A DNA stretch of 48,799 nt from Chloroflexota bacterium. GTDB lineage: Bacteria > Chloroflexota > Dormibacteria > Dormibacterales > Dormibacteraceae. Below, piece by piece: positions 16,631-25,324 of this stretch; positions within the stretch are counted from its first letter, which is position 1, and every line of letters starts with the position of its first letter. The stretch is from assembly GCA_005882115.1 (NCBI GenBank), contig VBEG01000030.1:1-48799 (forward strand). The letters run 5' to 3'. A program made the position numbers and the translations under genes. A model generated the notes under the pieces. It made no database searches and was not told the origin of the DNA. It saw only the letters and a program-made list of their open reading frames with translations.

Positions 16631-19600
16631 TCGGTCTCGTCAGCGCCGTCGTTCTCGCCATGACGAGCGTCGTCCTTTTCGTCTTCGGCACCAACCTCCT
16701 ATACCTGACGTTCCGGGCGATCCGGCTGCCGCCGCCACCGCGGCGCAGATTCGTCTCCGACCAAGAGCCCGTCGTGTGCGTCCAGGTCCCGATCTACAAC
16801 GAGCGCTACGTGGCCGAACGCGTCATCGACGCGGTGTGCTCCATCGACTGGCCTCGCGATCGCCTGCACGTGCAGGTCCTCGACGACTCCGACGACGAGA
16901 CCACACATATCGCGGGCAAACGGATCGCGCGCTGGCAGCGAAAAGGGCTGCACGTGGATCACGTGCGGCGGCGCTCGCGGAATGGATTCAAGGCCGGCGC
17001 GCTGGCGTTTGGGCTCGAGCGGACTGACGCTCGGCTGATCGCGATCTTCGACGCCGACTTCGTCCCCGCCCCCGACTTCCTGCGCCGCACGATCGGTGCG
17101 TTCGACGAGCCGTCCGTCGGCTTTGTTCAGGCCCGTTGGGGCCACCTCGACGAGGGCTACACGCTGTTCACCCGCCTGCAGGCGATGGCCATCGACTTCC
17201 ACTTTCTCATCGAGCAGCCGGTCCGCTCGGCGGCCGGCTACTTCACCAACTTCACGGGCACCGCCGGAGTGTGGCGCCGGGCGGCGATCGAGGACGCAGG
17301 GGGATGGAGCGCGCGCACGCTGACCGAAGACCTCGACCTCAGCTATCGCGCGCAGCTGCGCGGCTGGAAGTCCGCGTACATCGAGGAGCTGGTCGTCCCG
17401 GAGGAGCTTCCCGTCTCGATCGACGCCTACCGCCGTCAGCAGTCGCGCTGGGCGACGGGCAGCTTTCAGTCCGCGTTCCGGCTGCTTGGACCGGTGATCC
17501 GAAGTACGGCTCGGGCGGCGGTCAAATTTCAGGCGGCGATTCACCTGCTCGCATACGGCGTCGGCCCAGTGATGCTCGTCCAGCTCGCATGCTATCCACT
17601 GCTCCTGCTCACGCTCGACCAGCCGGGTCTCAAGCTGCCGTGGTACCTGACATACGCGTCGGCCATCTCCATCGTCGTCGGCGTCACACCGTGGGTCGGT
17701 TTCATCGCCGCCCAGACGAGGAGGGGCCGCAGGTGGTGGACGGGGCTGCCGGCGGTCTTCTGCCAGGTCGTCGGCGCCGGCATGTCACTGAATACGCTGC
17801 TGTCGCTCGCGCGGGCGGCGAAGCCGGGTGGCGTCTTCGTGCGCACGCCGAAGCACCGCATCGTGAAGGCCGGACAGGAGTGGAGAAACCAGGCCTACGT
17901 TCGCGTAGGCGACCCGAGGGCGTTGATCGAAGCCATCGCCGGCCTTGGCGCGCTTGCGATGGTCCCCGTCGCGCTCGACAGGCACCAGGTCCTCATCGCG
18001 ATCTACTCCGGCATGTTCGCACTGGGTTTTCTCGCTGTCGCGGGTCTGAGCCTCGTCGACTTACTCGAGGTGCTGACCCTGCGACGGCTCGGCGCTCGCG
18101 CGCTGGCCCGGATCCAACGCGGCGCGCCTGTCGCCGTCCTCTTCGGGTTGGCATCGCTCCTGCTCTTGACGGCCGCGCAGATGCGCGAGCCATTCGAGGA
18201 CGGCTACGGCCACTGGCTTGTCGCCGCCAACCTCGCAGCCACCGGGCACCTGCACGATCCCCTCTTCAGCATGGAGGACACCTGGCTTCCGGGGTACCAC
18301 GTGCTCGCGGCTGCGGTCCTCCGATTGTTCGGGCTCTGGCAGATCGGCGCCCTCAAAGCGGTGAGCGCGCTCCTCGGCGTCGCCGCGGCTGCATGCGTCT
18401 ACGGACTCGCCCCCAACGTGCGACAGGCCCGCCTGGCGGTTGGGCTGCTCGTCCTCAACCCCGTCTTCCTCTTCACCTCAGGTTCGGCTGTAGTAGAGCC
18501 GCTCCTCACCGCCCTTCTTATGGCAAGCGCGCTCGCGGCGGTGCGTGGCCGCATGAAGCTGGCGGCGCTGCTTGCGGCGCTTGCGTGTGTGACCTCCACG
18601 AAGGCCTGGGTGTGGATCGCGGCCGCCGCTGCGTTCACGGTCTTCGAGATCCTCAGATCGCGCACGGCCGGCCGAGCCGGCGCCCGGGCGATGGCCTGGG
18701 CTGTACCGGCGTTAGGCATCCTTCTTTTCTTCCAGCTCGGCTTTGCGCCAGTCACCAACTCGATGGCGCGAGGAAGCATCGAGGTCATGTCAGCGTCCGT
18801 GCGCGGCAGCATCCCCCCGGTGGGCATCGAGCGCGTCCTCGAGCTGGGGACGACGTTCGGGCTTGCCGCCCTCCCGTTGTTTGCACTCGGCACCGTGGGC
18901 GCGGTCACTTCGTTGCGGAGCCGGCACACCAAGACATGGAAGTTCGTCTACTTCCCCGCGCTCGCCTACCTCGGCGTCGTGTTCGCACTTGTCGCCGCGG
19001 GTACCTACAGCGGTAGCCACCGCTACCTTTATCCGGCGCTGCCGGCGCTGGCTCTTCTGGCGGCAGGAGTCCTCGACCGGCACCGGGTCGCAATCGGGTC
19101 ACTAGCACTCGGCGCCACGGCCATGCTGGCGGTGGCGTTCCTCCCCATCTTCTCGAGCTTTGCCGACGCGAACTCCGGACTGGTGGCCGCCGGCCGTGCC
19201 GCCGCAGGTAGCTCGCGCATGCTGCTGACCGACTCGCCGACTGCAGCCTATTACAGCGGAAGGCAACCGGCGGAGATCACCGGCTCGCAGGCGCTTCCCG
19301 CCGGGCGTACGCAAGCCCTCGCGTGGATGCGATCGCACGGCGTGTCGATGCTCGTCGTCGAGAACATCAGCTATTACCGCGCGACCGAGCTCTTTCCAGA
19401 CCTGGCGCAGGGCAAGCCGACGATGCCCTTCGTCTCCGCCGGCCCGATCGACGCCTACCGCGTGTCTGGCGGCAAGGCGGTGTTTGCTTACCGGCTGCTC
19501 CCCGACCTCACGCTGGACCCGGCGTCCCCGGGAAAGACCGCGCCGCTCGCCAAGGGCTTGACCATGGGCACCGCCGGCACTGGCGAGGGGATGGGGTTTG

Positions 19601-20133
19601 GGGTGCCGATCGTGCGCTACCGCGACGGCTGGGTCTACTCCCGGACATCCAGCACCGTGGCGACCACCGCCACGTCGTGGAAGCGAACCTTCCAGCTGGA
19701 CGAGATGGGCGGTGACGCGGCCCATAGCTACAAGTTCGTTCCTATTGCATCGCGAGGCGCAGTCGAGGTGACGTACACGCTCGACGGCACCGGCGTCGCG
19801 ATCACCGTCAAGCCGCTTTGGCTGCAGCTCGGCTACTCGGAGGTCGGGATCCTCAATGAGCAGTCGGCGGATTTCAACGACTTCGCCGCCGACGGACAGC
19901 CGACCCTGACCAACGCAGCGTTTGGAAACTGGATCCCGGTGACCGGGAGCTGGGCGCGATTGCGCTCGGGGTCGCTAGGCGTCGAGTGGTCGTTGCCCGC
20001 GGTAGCCGGCGCTTCTCTATACGCCGGGCGTGAGCTCGCCGCGCCGGACTTCGACTGGGCCGGCCTCGACTACATTTTCCCGTCGAAATTCGACGGCGCC
20101 ACATACCACATCAACATCCAGGAGGCGAACTAG
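16627..20133 (+). CDS. GT2 processive glycosyltransferase fused to a GT-C-like membrane module
   Basis: A 1168-residue fusion. The N-terminal half is a cellulose-synthase-like GT2: TM helix at 5-27, then DDSDDET (86-92), FDADFVP (141-147), TEDLDLSY (233-240) and QQSRW (271-275), i.e. the D,D,D,QxxRW set, followed by several TM helices. From about residue 505 a second polytopic module starts, with FEDGYGHWLVAANLAATGH (about 522-540) resembling the first-loop acidic motif of GT39/GT83 lipid-linked sugar transferases, about ten helices, and a soluble C-terminal domain from about 845. The start is ambiguous: TTG 16627 gives a TTGA overlap with the upstream stop, whereas an ATG at 16540 would overlap 91 bp. 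Product and donor are unknown; one chain could both build and transfer a glycan. Confidence 0.8.
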   Translation: MIGLVSAVVLAMTSVVLFVFGTNLLYLTFRAIRLPPPPRRRFVSDQEPVVCVQVPIYNERYVAERVIDAVCSIDWPRDRLHVQVLDDSDDETTHIAGKRIARWQRKGLHVDHVRRRSRNGFKAGALAFGLERTDARLIAIFDADFVPAPDFLRRTIGAFDEPSVGFVQARWGHLDEGYTLFTRLQAMAIDFHFLIEQPVRSAAGYFTNFTGTAGVWRRAAIEDAGGWSARTLTEDLDLSYRAQLRGWKSAYIEELVVPEELPVSIDAYRRQQSRWATGSFQSAFRLLGPVIRSTARAAVKFQAAIHLLAYGVGPVMLVQLACYPLLLLTLDQPGLKLPWYLTYASAISIVVGVTPWVGFIAAQTRRGRRWWTGLPAVFCQVVGAGMSLNTLLSLARAAKPGGVFVRTPKHRIVKAGQEWRNQAYVRVGDPRALIEAIAGLGALAMVPVALDRHQVLIAIYSGMFALGFLAVAGLSLVDLLEVLTLRRLGARALARIQRGAPVAVLFGLASLLLLTAAQMREPFEDGYGHWLVAANLAATGHLHDPLFSMEDTWLPGYHVLAAAVLRLFGLWQIGALKAVSALLGVAAAACVYGLAPNVRQARLAVGLLVLNPVFLFTSGSAVVEPLLTALLMASALAAVRGRMKLAALLAALACVTSTKAWVWIAAAAAFTVFEILRSRTAGRAGARAMAWAVPALGILLFFQLGFAPVTNSMARGSIEVMSASVRGSIPPVGIERVLELGTTFGLAALPLFALGTVGAVTSLRSRHTKTWKFVYFPALAYLGVVFALVAAGTYSGSHRYLYPALPALALLAAGVLDRHRVAIGSLALGATAMLAVAFLPIFSSFADANSGLVAAGRAAAGSSRMLLTDSPTAAYYSGRQPAEITGSQALPAGRTQALAWMRSHGVSMLVVENISYYRATELFPDLAQGKPTMPFVSAGPIDAYRVSGGKAVFAYRLLPDLTLDPASPGKTAPLAKGLTMGTAGTGEGMGFGVPIVRYRDGWVYSRTSSTVATTATSWKRTFQLDEMGGDAAHSYKFVPIASRGAVEVTYTLDGTGVAITVKPLWLQLGYSEVGILNEQSADFNDFAADGQPTLTNAAFGNWIPVTGSWARLRSGSLGVEWSLPAVAGASLYAGRELAAPDFDWAGLDYIFPSKFDGATYHINIQEAN

Positions 20134-20187
20134 ATGGGTCCCCACCCCACATCCCTCGCCACGCATGGGGAGGGTGCCAGGCATGAC

Positions 20188-21519
20188 ATGACCGAGCACG
20201 TCGACGTGGTCCTCGTCTACCCGCAGCGTGCTCCGGCGCAGGGCCGCCACTGGATCATGCCTTCGCTCGGCCTCATGTACCTCAGCGCGTCGCTGCGTCA
20301 CGCCGGGTACACGGTCAAGCACATCGACCACACCTTCCTCGAGCGTCGCGAGGTCCTCGCCGAGATCGACCGGTTGCGACCCTCGGTGATTGGCATCTAC
20401 TGCATGATCACCATGCAGGACGAGGCGCTCTCGCTCGCGGAGCAGGTGCGAGGCAAGGCGCTCACGGTGGTCGGCGGTCCGTACCCCTCGGGCGAGCCCG
20501 AGACTTTCGTGAACCAGTTCGATCTCGTCGCCGTCGGCGAGGGCGAGGAGACGATCGTCTCGATCATGGAGCACCTCGGCGACCGCCGCTTCGACGAGAT
20601 CCCCGGTGTCGTGTTCAAGCGCGATGGCCGGGTGGTCCGGAGCACAGCGCGGCAGCGCACCAAGGACATGACGCACCTGCCGCTCCCGTATCGCGGCGAC
20701 ATCCCCAACGACCAATACATCGCCTACTGGCGCAAGCATTGGAAGGACGCCACCACTCCACTGATGTCGACGCGCGGATGTCCATTTCGCTGCGACTTCT
20801 GCCACAAGTCCGTGTTCGGCGACCTGTTCAGCGCGCGGCCCACCGAGTCTGTGGTCGCGGAGATGCGCGAGATCGCGGAGCTCGGGTACGACCACATCTG
20901 GATGTCCGACGACCTCTTCACCCTCAACTACAGGCGCACCTTTGAGCTGGCCGAGGCGATCGAGGACGCCCGCCTGCCGCTGACGTGGGAGTGCCTGAGC
21001 CGCGTCACGCACGTCGACCAGGCGCTCTTCGAACAGATGCACCGCGCGGGCTGCAAGCGGATCTTCTTCGGCATCGAATCCGGCGATGAGCGCGTCCTCA
21101 AGGAGATGAAGAAGGGCATCACGCCGGACCAGGCGCGGGCCGCGGTGGAAGCGTGTGTCGCTGCCGGGATCAAGGCGGCCGGTTTCTTCATGGTCGGCTA
21201 TCTCGGTGAGACCACCGACTCGTTGATCCGCAGCATCAACTTCTCGAGCAGCCTGCCCCTCGATTACGTCAGCTACACGATCGCCTACCCGCTGCCAGGC
21301 ACCGGGTTCTACGAGCGCGTGCGCGAGCGGCGGCTGCATGGCGAGTGGCACAAGGTTCGCCACAACCGGCTGCTTTTCAACACCGATTTCTCGGAGCACA
21401 AGCTCCGCGCGGCGATCCTCAAAGGAGCGATCCAGCACCGCTTGAACCGCATGCACATGCGACCCGCGGCTCGTGCGTTCCAGCTCGCAACCGACCCTGT
21501 CTTGAGGGCGATGAAGTAA
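20188..21519 (+). CDS. B12-binding-type radical SAM protein
   Basis: A 443-residue class B-like radical SAM enzyme. The N-terminal cobalamin-type Rossmann domain is visible from VDVVLVYPQRAP through LTVVGGPYPSGEPE to LVAVGEGEETI. The radical SAM core has STRGCPFRCDFCHKS (CxxxCxxC cluster ligands), then HIWMSDDLFTL and KRIFFGIESGDERVLKEM, typical of this superfamily. Known members methylate or rearrange unactivated carbons. I prefer the ATG at 20188; the frame is open back to an ATG at 20134, but those 18 codons coincide with a CCCCA/TGGGG-rich repeat-like stretch. It is 54 bp after the glycosyltransferase stop, so it probably modifies a related lipid or glycan; that is inference. Confidence 0.85.
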   Translation: MTEHVDVVLVYPQRAPAQGRHWIMPSLGLMYLSASLRHAGYTVKHIDHTFLERREVLAEIDRLRPSVIGIYCMITMQDEALSLAEQVRGKALTVVGGPYPSGEPETFVNQFDLVAVGEGEETIVSIMEHLGDRRFDEIPGVVFKRDGRVVRSTARQRTKDMTHLPLPYRGDIPNDQYIAYWRKHWKDATTPLMSTRGCPFRCDFCHKSVFGDLFSARPTESVVAEMREIAELGYDHIWMSDDLFTLNYRRTFELAEAIEDARLPLTWECLSRVTHVDQALFEQMHRAGCKRIFFGIESGDERVLKEMKKGITPDQARAAVEACVAAGIKAAGFFMVGYLGETTDSLIRSINFSSSLPLDYVSYTIAYPLPGTGFYERVRERRLHGEWHKVRHNRLLFNTDFSEHKLRAAILKGAIQHRLNRMHMRPAARAFQLATDPVLRAMK

Positions 21520-21533
21520 CTACGATCACGCGC

Positions 21534-21971
21534 GTGCAGGAGATCTGGCCCAGCCTCTTCCGGATTGTCGTCGGCCTCTACTGGCTTTACTTCGCCAGCC
21601 AGAAATGGCAGGGCGTCGGATGGATGAAGCCTCTGATCGAGTCGACGTCGCGCGCGAACCCGATCCCCGGCCTTCACGAGTTCCTGGTTGCGGTCGTCGT
21701 CCCCAACTGGCTGCCGTTCGCGCTCGCGCAGGCCGTCGGTGAGACAGTCGTTGCGGTCGCCCTGATCCTCGGCCTCGCCACGCGTTGGGCGGGAGTGCTT
21801 GGTTTCCTGCTCGCCGCCAATCTCGCGCTGACCGTCGCTTTCGGTGTGAACGACGACGGGTTCCGCTGGATCTACTATCTCGCGGTGCTCGTCAACGCAC
21901 AGGTGATCGTGTCAGGAGGCGGCCCAATAGCCCTTGGGCGATTCGGCTGGGTGCCGGCCTGGCTTCACTGA
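21534..21971 (+). CDS. DoxX-like small membrane protein
   Basis: A 145-residue protein with four predicted helices. FRIVVGLYWLYFASQKWQG at the N-terminus, GETVVAVALILGLATRWAG, and the short final helix are typical of the DoxX/DoxD (quinone oxidoreductase small subunit-like) superfamily. The specific role is unknown; members are linked to thiosulfate:quinone oxidation or to redox complexes in actinobacteria. The GTG at 21534 is 14 bp after the radical SAM stop; an ORF extension to 21345 overlaps that gene and is unlikely. It probably belongs to the same transcription unit. Confidence 0.75.
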   Translation: MQEIWPSLFRIVVGLYWLYFASQKWQGVGWMKPLIESTSRANPIPGLHEFLVAVVVPNWLPFALAQAVGETVVAVALILGLATRWAGVLGFLLAANLALTVAFGVNDDGFRWIYYLAVLVNAQVIVSGGGPIALGRFGWVPAWLH

Positions 21972-21989
21972 ACCAGATAGCCTTTCGTC

Positions 21990-22430
21990 GTGAGCGTCGA
22001 CGCCGAGGGCTACGGTTTTCCCGAGCATCAACGGACGCTGGCGCGTCTCATCGATGACATCCGGATCCTTTCTCCTTCGGGTGTCGAGCGCGCGGCGCAG
22101 GGTTGGGATCGCCACGCGCGGCTGCACGGACTGGAGTCGATCCACGCCGCGGAGAAAGCGGCGCTGCACGCGATCGAGAAGGCAGACCGCGGCCCCGCAT
22201 GGGACGAGGTCCGCCGCAACCTTTTCGGGTTGACGGAATCGGGCGGCGCGCTCGTCAGCTGGAAGGCGGAGCACGGCGAGATCGGTCACAAGGCTGAGGA
22301 CGCGGCTTTCATGGCCGCGCTCGGGCTCGTCGCCGGCAACCTGATCGGCAAGGAGCAGGCCAACACGCTGGTCCGCCCGCTGTCTGAAGCGCTGCCCTGG
22401 CTGCTGCCTGAGGAGAACCAGCCGGCGTAG
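21990..22430 (+). CDS. Hypothetical helical protein
   Basis: A 146-residue protein that I do not recognise. It is predicted mostly alpha-helical and soluble, with no signal peptide or TM segment; Ala, Glu and Leu are abundant and charged residues are evenly spaced. The GTG start at 21990 is 18 bp after the DoxX-like gene, and codon choice is the same as in neighbours, so it is probably a real last gene of the 15.7-22.4 kb group. A repeat-like palindrome follows directly. Confidence 0.6.
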   Translation: MSVDAEGYGFPEHQRTLARLIDDIRILSPSGVERAAQGWDRHARLHGLESIHAAEKAALHAIEKADRGPAWDEVRRNLFGLTESGGALVSWKAEHGEIGHKAEDAAFMAALGLVAGNLIGKEQANTLVRPLSEALPWLLPEENQPA

Positions 22431-22437
22431 CCCAACT

Positions 22438-22477
22438 CTTCCCCATTTATGCGGAAGTCCCGGCCGATGGCCGGGGA
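22438..22477. repeat. REP-like intergenic palindrome (short copy)
   Basis: CTTCCCCATTTATGCGGAAG at 22438-22457 is followed by TCCCGGCCGATGGCCGGGGA (22458-22477), itself a hairpin with an 8 bp stem. The same module, better preserved, occurs at 28573-28674. Both copies fill the gap between convergent genes, so they may also act as bidirectional terminators. Confidence 0.65.
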
Positions 22478-22491
22478 TGGGGCCGCCCGGG

Positions 22492-23715
22492 CTAGGTCGT
22501 CGTGCTCGCCAGCTCGGCCAGGTCCCTGTTCGTGTCCTCCAGCGCCGATGGATCCATGCGGCGGCGACTCTCCACCAGCTTGCCACCCGCCTCGTTGGTC
22601 TTCGAGTCGTTCATGGACAGCACGCCCTCGACGAGCCCATCGCGGAGATAGAAGACAGAGAACGAACGGGCCTCGCGGTCGCCGCGCCACACCGCCGTAT
22701 CGTCGCCTGACGCGTGGCCTCGGTACTCGAGGTTGACGTCGTACTGATCGGACCAGAAGTAGGGGATCTTCGTATACGGCTGGTGCCCGCCCGCGATCGA
22801 CCCCGCTATGCCGCGACCCTGGTTCTTCGCGACCTCCCAGTGCTCGACGCGGATGGCACGGCGCAGCACAGGGTGCTGGTGCAGGGCAACGTCGCCGCCC
22901 ACGTAAACGTTCTCGGCGGCTCGCAATCCTTCGTCGACGCGGACACCGCCGCCTTCGATCGGCAGCCCAAGACCGCGGGGCAGGTCGAGGTTCGGCTCGA
23001 TGCCGACCGCGACGAGCACCAGGTCCGCCTCTTCATCCTTACCGCCGGAGAGCGTGACGCCGGTCACTCGATTGCCGTCCGTATGCCACGACTCGACCTT
23101 CGTGTCGGTGCGGACGTCGACGCCCTGGTCGCGGTGGATCGCGGCGTAGATCTCTCCGACCTCGCTGCCCAACGCCCGCTGCAGGGGGACCGGAAGCGCC
23201 TCCACGAGGAGCACTTCCTTGCCGAGCTTGCGGGCTGACGCCGCGACCTCGGCGCCGATGAACCCAGCACCGATCAAGAGGAGGCGCCGCGCATGGCCGA
23301 GCGCCTCGCGGATCGCCTTGCTGTCCCCCAGAGAACGGAGCGTGAGCACGTTCTCGGCGTCGGGGATGCCGGGCAAGCGCCGCGGCGTGCCGCCTAGTCC
23401 GAGGACCAGCACGTCGAAGGAAACGTCATCACCCCCAGCAACGGTCAGCCTCCGCTCCGTGAGCGATCCGCCCGTAACGTGCTGCTCGAGGTGCAGCTCG
23501 ATCCGCTCTTTGGCGTAGTCGGACTCGTCGTGCAGGAAAACTTTCGGCGGCTCGATCTCGCCCCGAAGGAACTCTTTGGAAAGATAAGGACGATCGTAAG
23601 GACGGTCGCGGTCCGCGCTGAGGATCGTGATCTCACCGTCGAAGCCCCTCTTGCGCAGGGTGAATGCCGCGTAGTCACCGGTACCGCCACCTCCGATGAT
23701 CACCACGCGCTTCAT
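22492..23715 (-). CDS. FAD-dependent pyridine nucleotide-disulfide family oxidoreductase (ferredoxin reductase-like)
   Basis: A 407-residue flavoprotein. It opens with the FAD-binding Rossmann motif VVIIGGGGTGDYAAFTLR, has the NAD(P)-binding motif LLLIGAGFIGAEVAASARKL at about residues 145-165 and the second FAD motif NVYVGGDVALHQHP near 270. Length and order match the ferredoxin/rhodocoxin reductase family that hands electrons from NAD(P)H to small iron-sulfur proteins. A redox CxxC is absent, so it is not a disulfide reductase. The ATG at 23715 is used because the motif follows at once; an in-frame ATG at 23835 would overlap ilvE. It starts 4 bp after the ilvE stop, giving a two-gene operon. 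Confidence 0.87.
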   Translation of the reverse strand: MKRVVIIGGGGTGDYAAFTLRKRGFDGEITILSADRDRPYDRPYLSKEFLRGEIEPPKVFLHDESDYAKERIELHLEQHVTGGSLTERRLTVAGGDDVSFDVLVLGLGGTPRRLPGIPDAENVLTLRSLGDSKAIREALGHARRLLLIGAGFIGAEVAASARKLGKEVLLVEALPVPLQRALGSEVGEIYAAIHRDQGVDVRTDTKVESWHTDGNRVTGVTLSGGKDEEADLVLVAVGIEPNLDLPRGLGLPIEGGGVRVDEGLRAAENVYVGGDVALHQHPVLRRAIRVEHWEVAKNQGRGIAGSIAGGHQPYTKIPYFWSDQYDVNLEYRGHASGDDTAVWRGDREARSFSVFYLRDGLVEGVLSMNDSKTNEAGGKLVESRRRMDPSALEDTNRDLAELASTTT

Positions 23716-23719
23716 CGCA

Positions 23720-24835
23720 TCAGTCCGATACGCGCACGTGGTACAGCCACTCGTGCGGATCCAGGGCAGCGCCACGCTGGATGTCGATGAGGGCCCGGCG
23801 CAGTCGCATGCTGACCTCGCCGGCGCCGCCGTCACCCACGGTCCACGCTCCGCGCGCCGACTTGACCGCGGCGACCGGCGTGATCACCGCTGCGGTGCCG
23901 CAGGCAAAGACCTCCGTTAGCGAGCCGTCCTCGCATCCATGCCGCCATTCGTCGACGCTGATCCGGCCTTCCTCGGTCGCGTAACCGAGATCGCTGCCGA
24001 TGGTCAGCAGGGAGTCGCGCGTGACTCCTGGAAGCAAGGTGCCGGTCAGGGCGGGCGTCATGAGCCGGGCCTGGTTTCCCCGGCCGTAGACGAAGCACAG
24101 GTTCATGCCGCCCATCTCCTCGATCCAGCGATGGTCACGGGAGTCGAGCCACACGACCTGGTCGCAGCCCTGTGCGGACGCCTGCGCCTGGGCCAGGAGG
24201 CCTCCGGCGTAGTTGCCGCCCGTTTTCGCCTCCCCGGTGCCACCAGGTGCGGCCCGGCTGAAGTCCTCGGACAGCCAGACGCTCACCGGCTTTACGCCGC
24301 GGGGGAAATACGAGCCGGACGGCGAAGCGATGAGCAGGAACGTGACGTTCACGGCCGGGTGGACCGCGAGGGTGACCTCGCTCGCGAACATCATCGGCCG
24401 GAGGTAAAGGCTGTGCTCCGCGGCGGATGGAACCCATTCGTGGTCGGCGGCGAGCAACACGTCAATCGCCTCCAGGAAGGCCTCCTCGGGGAGCTCGGGT
24501 AGCGCGAGCCGTCGTGCGGAGTTGCGAAAGCGCACCGCGTGCCTGTCGGGCCGAAAGACGGCGACGCCGCCGCCGCCCTGGCGGAACGCCTTCAGTCCCT
24601 CGAATACGGCCTGGGCGTAGTGGAGGACCGATGTGCCAGGGTCGAGCGTGAGCGGCGCGTAGGGAATCAGCGCGGCGCCGTGCCAACCGCGGTCGGCGGT
24701 CCAGGAGATCCGGACCATGTGCTCGGTGAAGATGCGGCCGAAACCGGGGTCCGCGAGGAGCCGCTCGCGTTCTGCGGCGGGCGTCCGGACCTTGGACCGG
24801 TTGACCTCAAATGTCAGGGTGGGCGTCGAGCTCAC
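23720..24835 (-). CDS. ilvE: Branched-chain amino-acid aminotransferase
   Basis: A 371-residue fold-type IV PLP transaminase that interconverts Val/Leu/Ile and their 2-oxo acids with glutamate. The PLP lysine is K204 in EAKTGGNYAG, exactly the BCAT context; LHYAQAVFEGLKAFR, LYLRPMMFASE and YATEEGRISVDEW are family-typical. Length and N-terminus correspond to the large (eukaryote/actinobacterial-like) BCAT group rather than E. coli IlvE. It lies just upstream of the flavoprotein gene. The start is upstream of a 1.27 kb gene-poor region. Confidence 0.93.
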   Translation of the reverse strand: MSSTPTLTFEVNRSKVRTPAAERERLLADPGFGRIFTEHMVRISWTADRGWHGAALIPYAPLTLDPGTSVLHYAQAVFEGLKAFRQGGGGVAVFRPDRHAVRFRNSARRLALPELPEEAFLEAIDVLLAADHEWVPSAAEHSLYLRPMMFASEVTLAVHPAVNVTFLLIASPSGSYFPRGVKPVSVWLSEDFSRAAPGGTGEAKTGGNYAGGLLAQAQASAQGCDQVVWLDSRDHRWIEEMGGMNLCFVYGRGNQARLMTPALTGTLLPGVTRDSLLTIGSDLGYATEEGRISVDEWRHGCEDGSLTEVFACGTAAVITPVAAVKSARGAWTVGDGGAGEVSMRLRRALIDIQRGAALDPHEWLYHVRVSD

Positions 24836-24867
24836 GCTCCGCCAACAGTAACGCCGACCGATTTATC

Positions 24868-25234
24868 GCGGCTGGACTTGCTCCAGCCGCTACCCACGCT
24901 GCCTTTGTGCCGCCAAGCGCGTCCGTGTTACCGAGGGATCCTTCGTCTCCCGAAGGGGTCAGCGACGCGAAATCCGACTTACCACTCGAGGAATTGCAGC
25001 AGCCGTGAGCGTCGCGACGTAGGGGGGAACCCGGCACGTTTCGCGACTTTGGCGGCTGGACATGCTCCAGCCGCGACCCACCCTTCCTTCCCGCCGCCGG
25101 GCGTCTCTCCGCCGCCAAGGGCTACTTTCCGTTCCGGAGGGGGTCAGCGACGCGAATCCGGCGCGCAATTCGCGCCTCGAGGTGCCGCGTTCGGCGGGCG
25201 CCGCTGAGCGTCGCGACGTAGGGGGAACCCGGCA
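24868..25234. repeat. Imperfect tandem duplication of a ~185 bp hairpin-bearing unit
   Basis: Three landmarks recur in the same order, 184-199 bp apart. First, the hairpin GCGGCTGGA-nnTGC-TCCAGCCGC occurs at 24868-24890 and 25052-25074 (9 bp stem, loops CTTGC and CATGC). Second, GGGGTCAGCGACGCGAA begins at 24955 and 25140. Third, TGAGCGTCGCGACGTAGG begins at 25006 and 25205, followed by AACCCGGCA. Sequence between landmarks has drifted. Open frames through it are short, Arg/Pro-rich and unlike neighbouring proteins, so I take the region as non-coding. Function unknown; it could be an RNA element, protein-binding array or decayed mobile repeat. Confidence 0.65.
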
Positions 25235-25248
25235 GGGTTCCCCCTACG
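25217..25248. terminator. Perfect 14 bp hairpin, possible bidirectional terminator
   Basis: CGTAGGGGGAACCC (25217-25230), a GGCA loop and GGGTTCCCCCTACG form an uninterrupted stem at the end of the second duplicated unit. No long T-run follows, so intrinsic termination is uncertain. The first unit has the left arm only (about 25012-25036). Confidence 0.45.
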
Positions 25249-25324
25249 ACGTCATGAGGCCGAGCCTTGCGGCCCGGCCTCGCGAGAGGAAGGAAGGGGT
25301 CCTTTCTTCTTAGACCTGTTGGAG

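Noticed and set aside
17136-19016. 626-residue plus-strand frame inside the glycosyltransferase fusion
   Set aside because: Arg/Pro/Gly-rich translation with no motif; the overlapping frame contains all GT2 residues and TM helices.
20017-21456. 479-residue minus-strand frame
   Set aside because: It lies antisense to the radical SAM gene with its intact CxxxCxxC motif; the frame is a by-product of high GC.
24868-25074. Possible tRNA or small known RNA at the GCGGCTGGA hairpins
   Set aside because: No cloverleaf, T-loop GTTCGA or CCA-like end can be drawn around them; only simple stem-loops.
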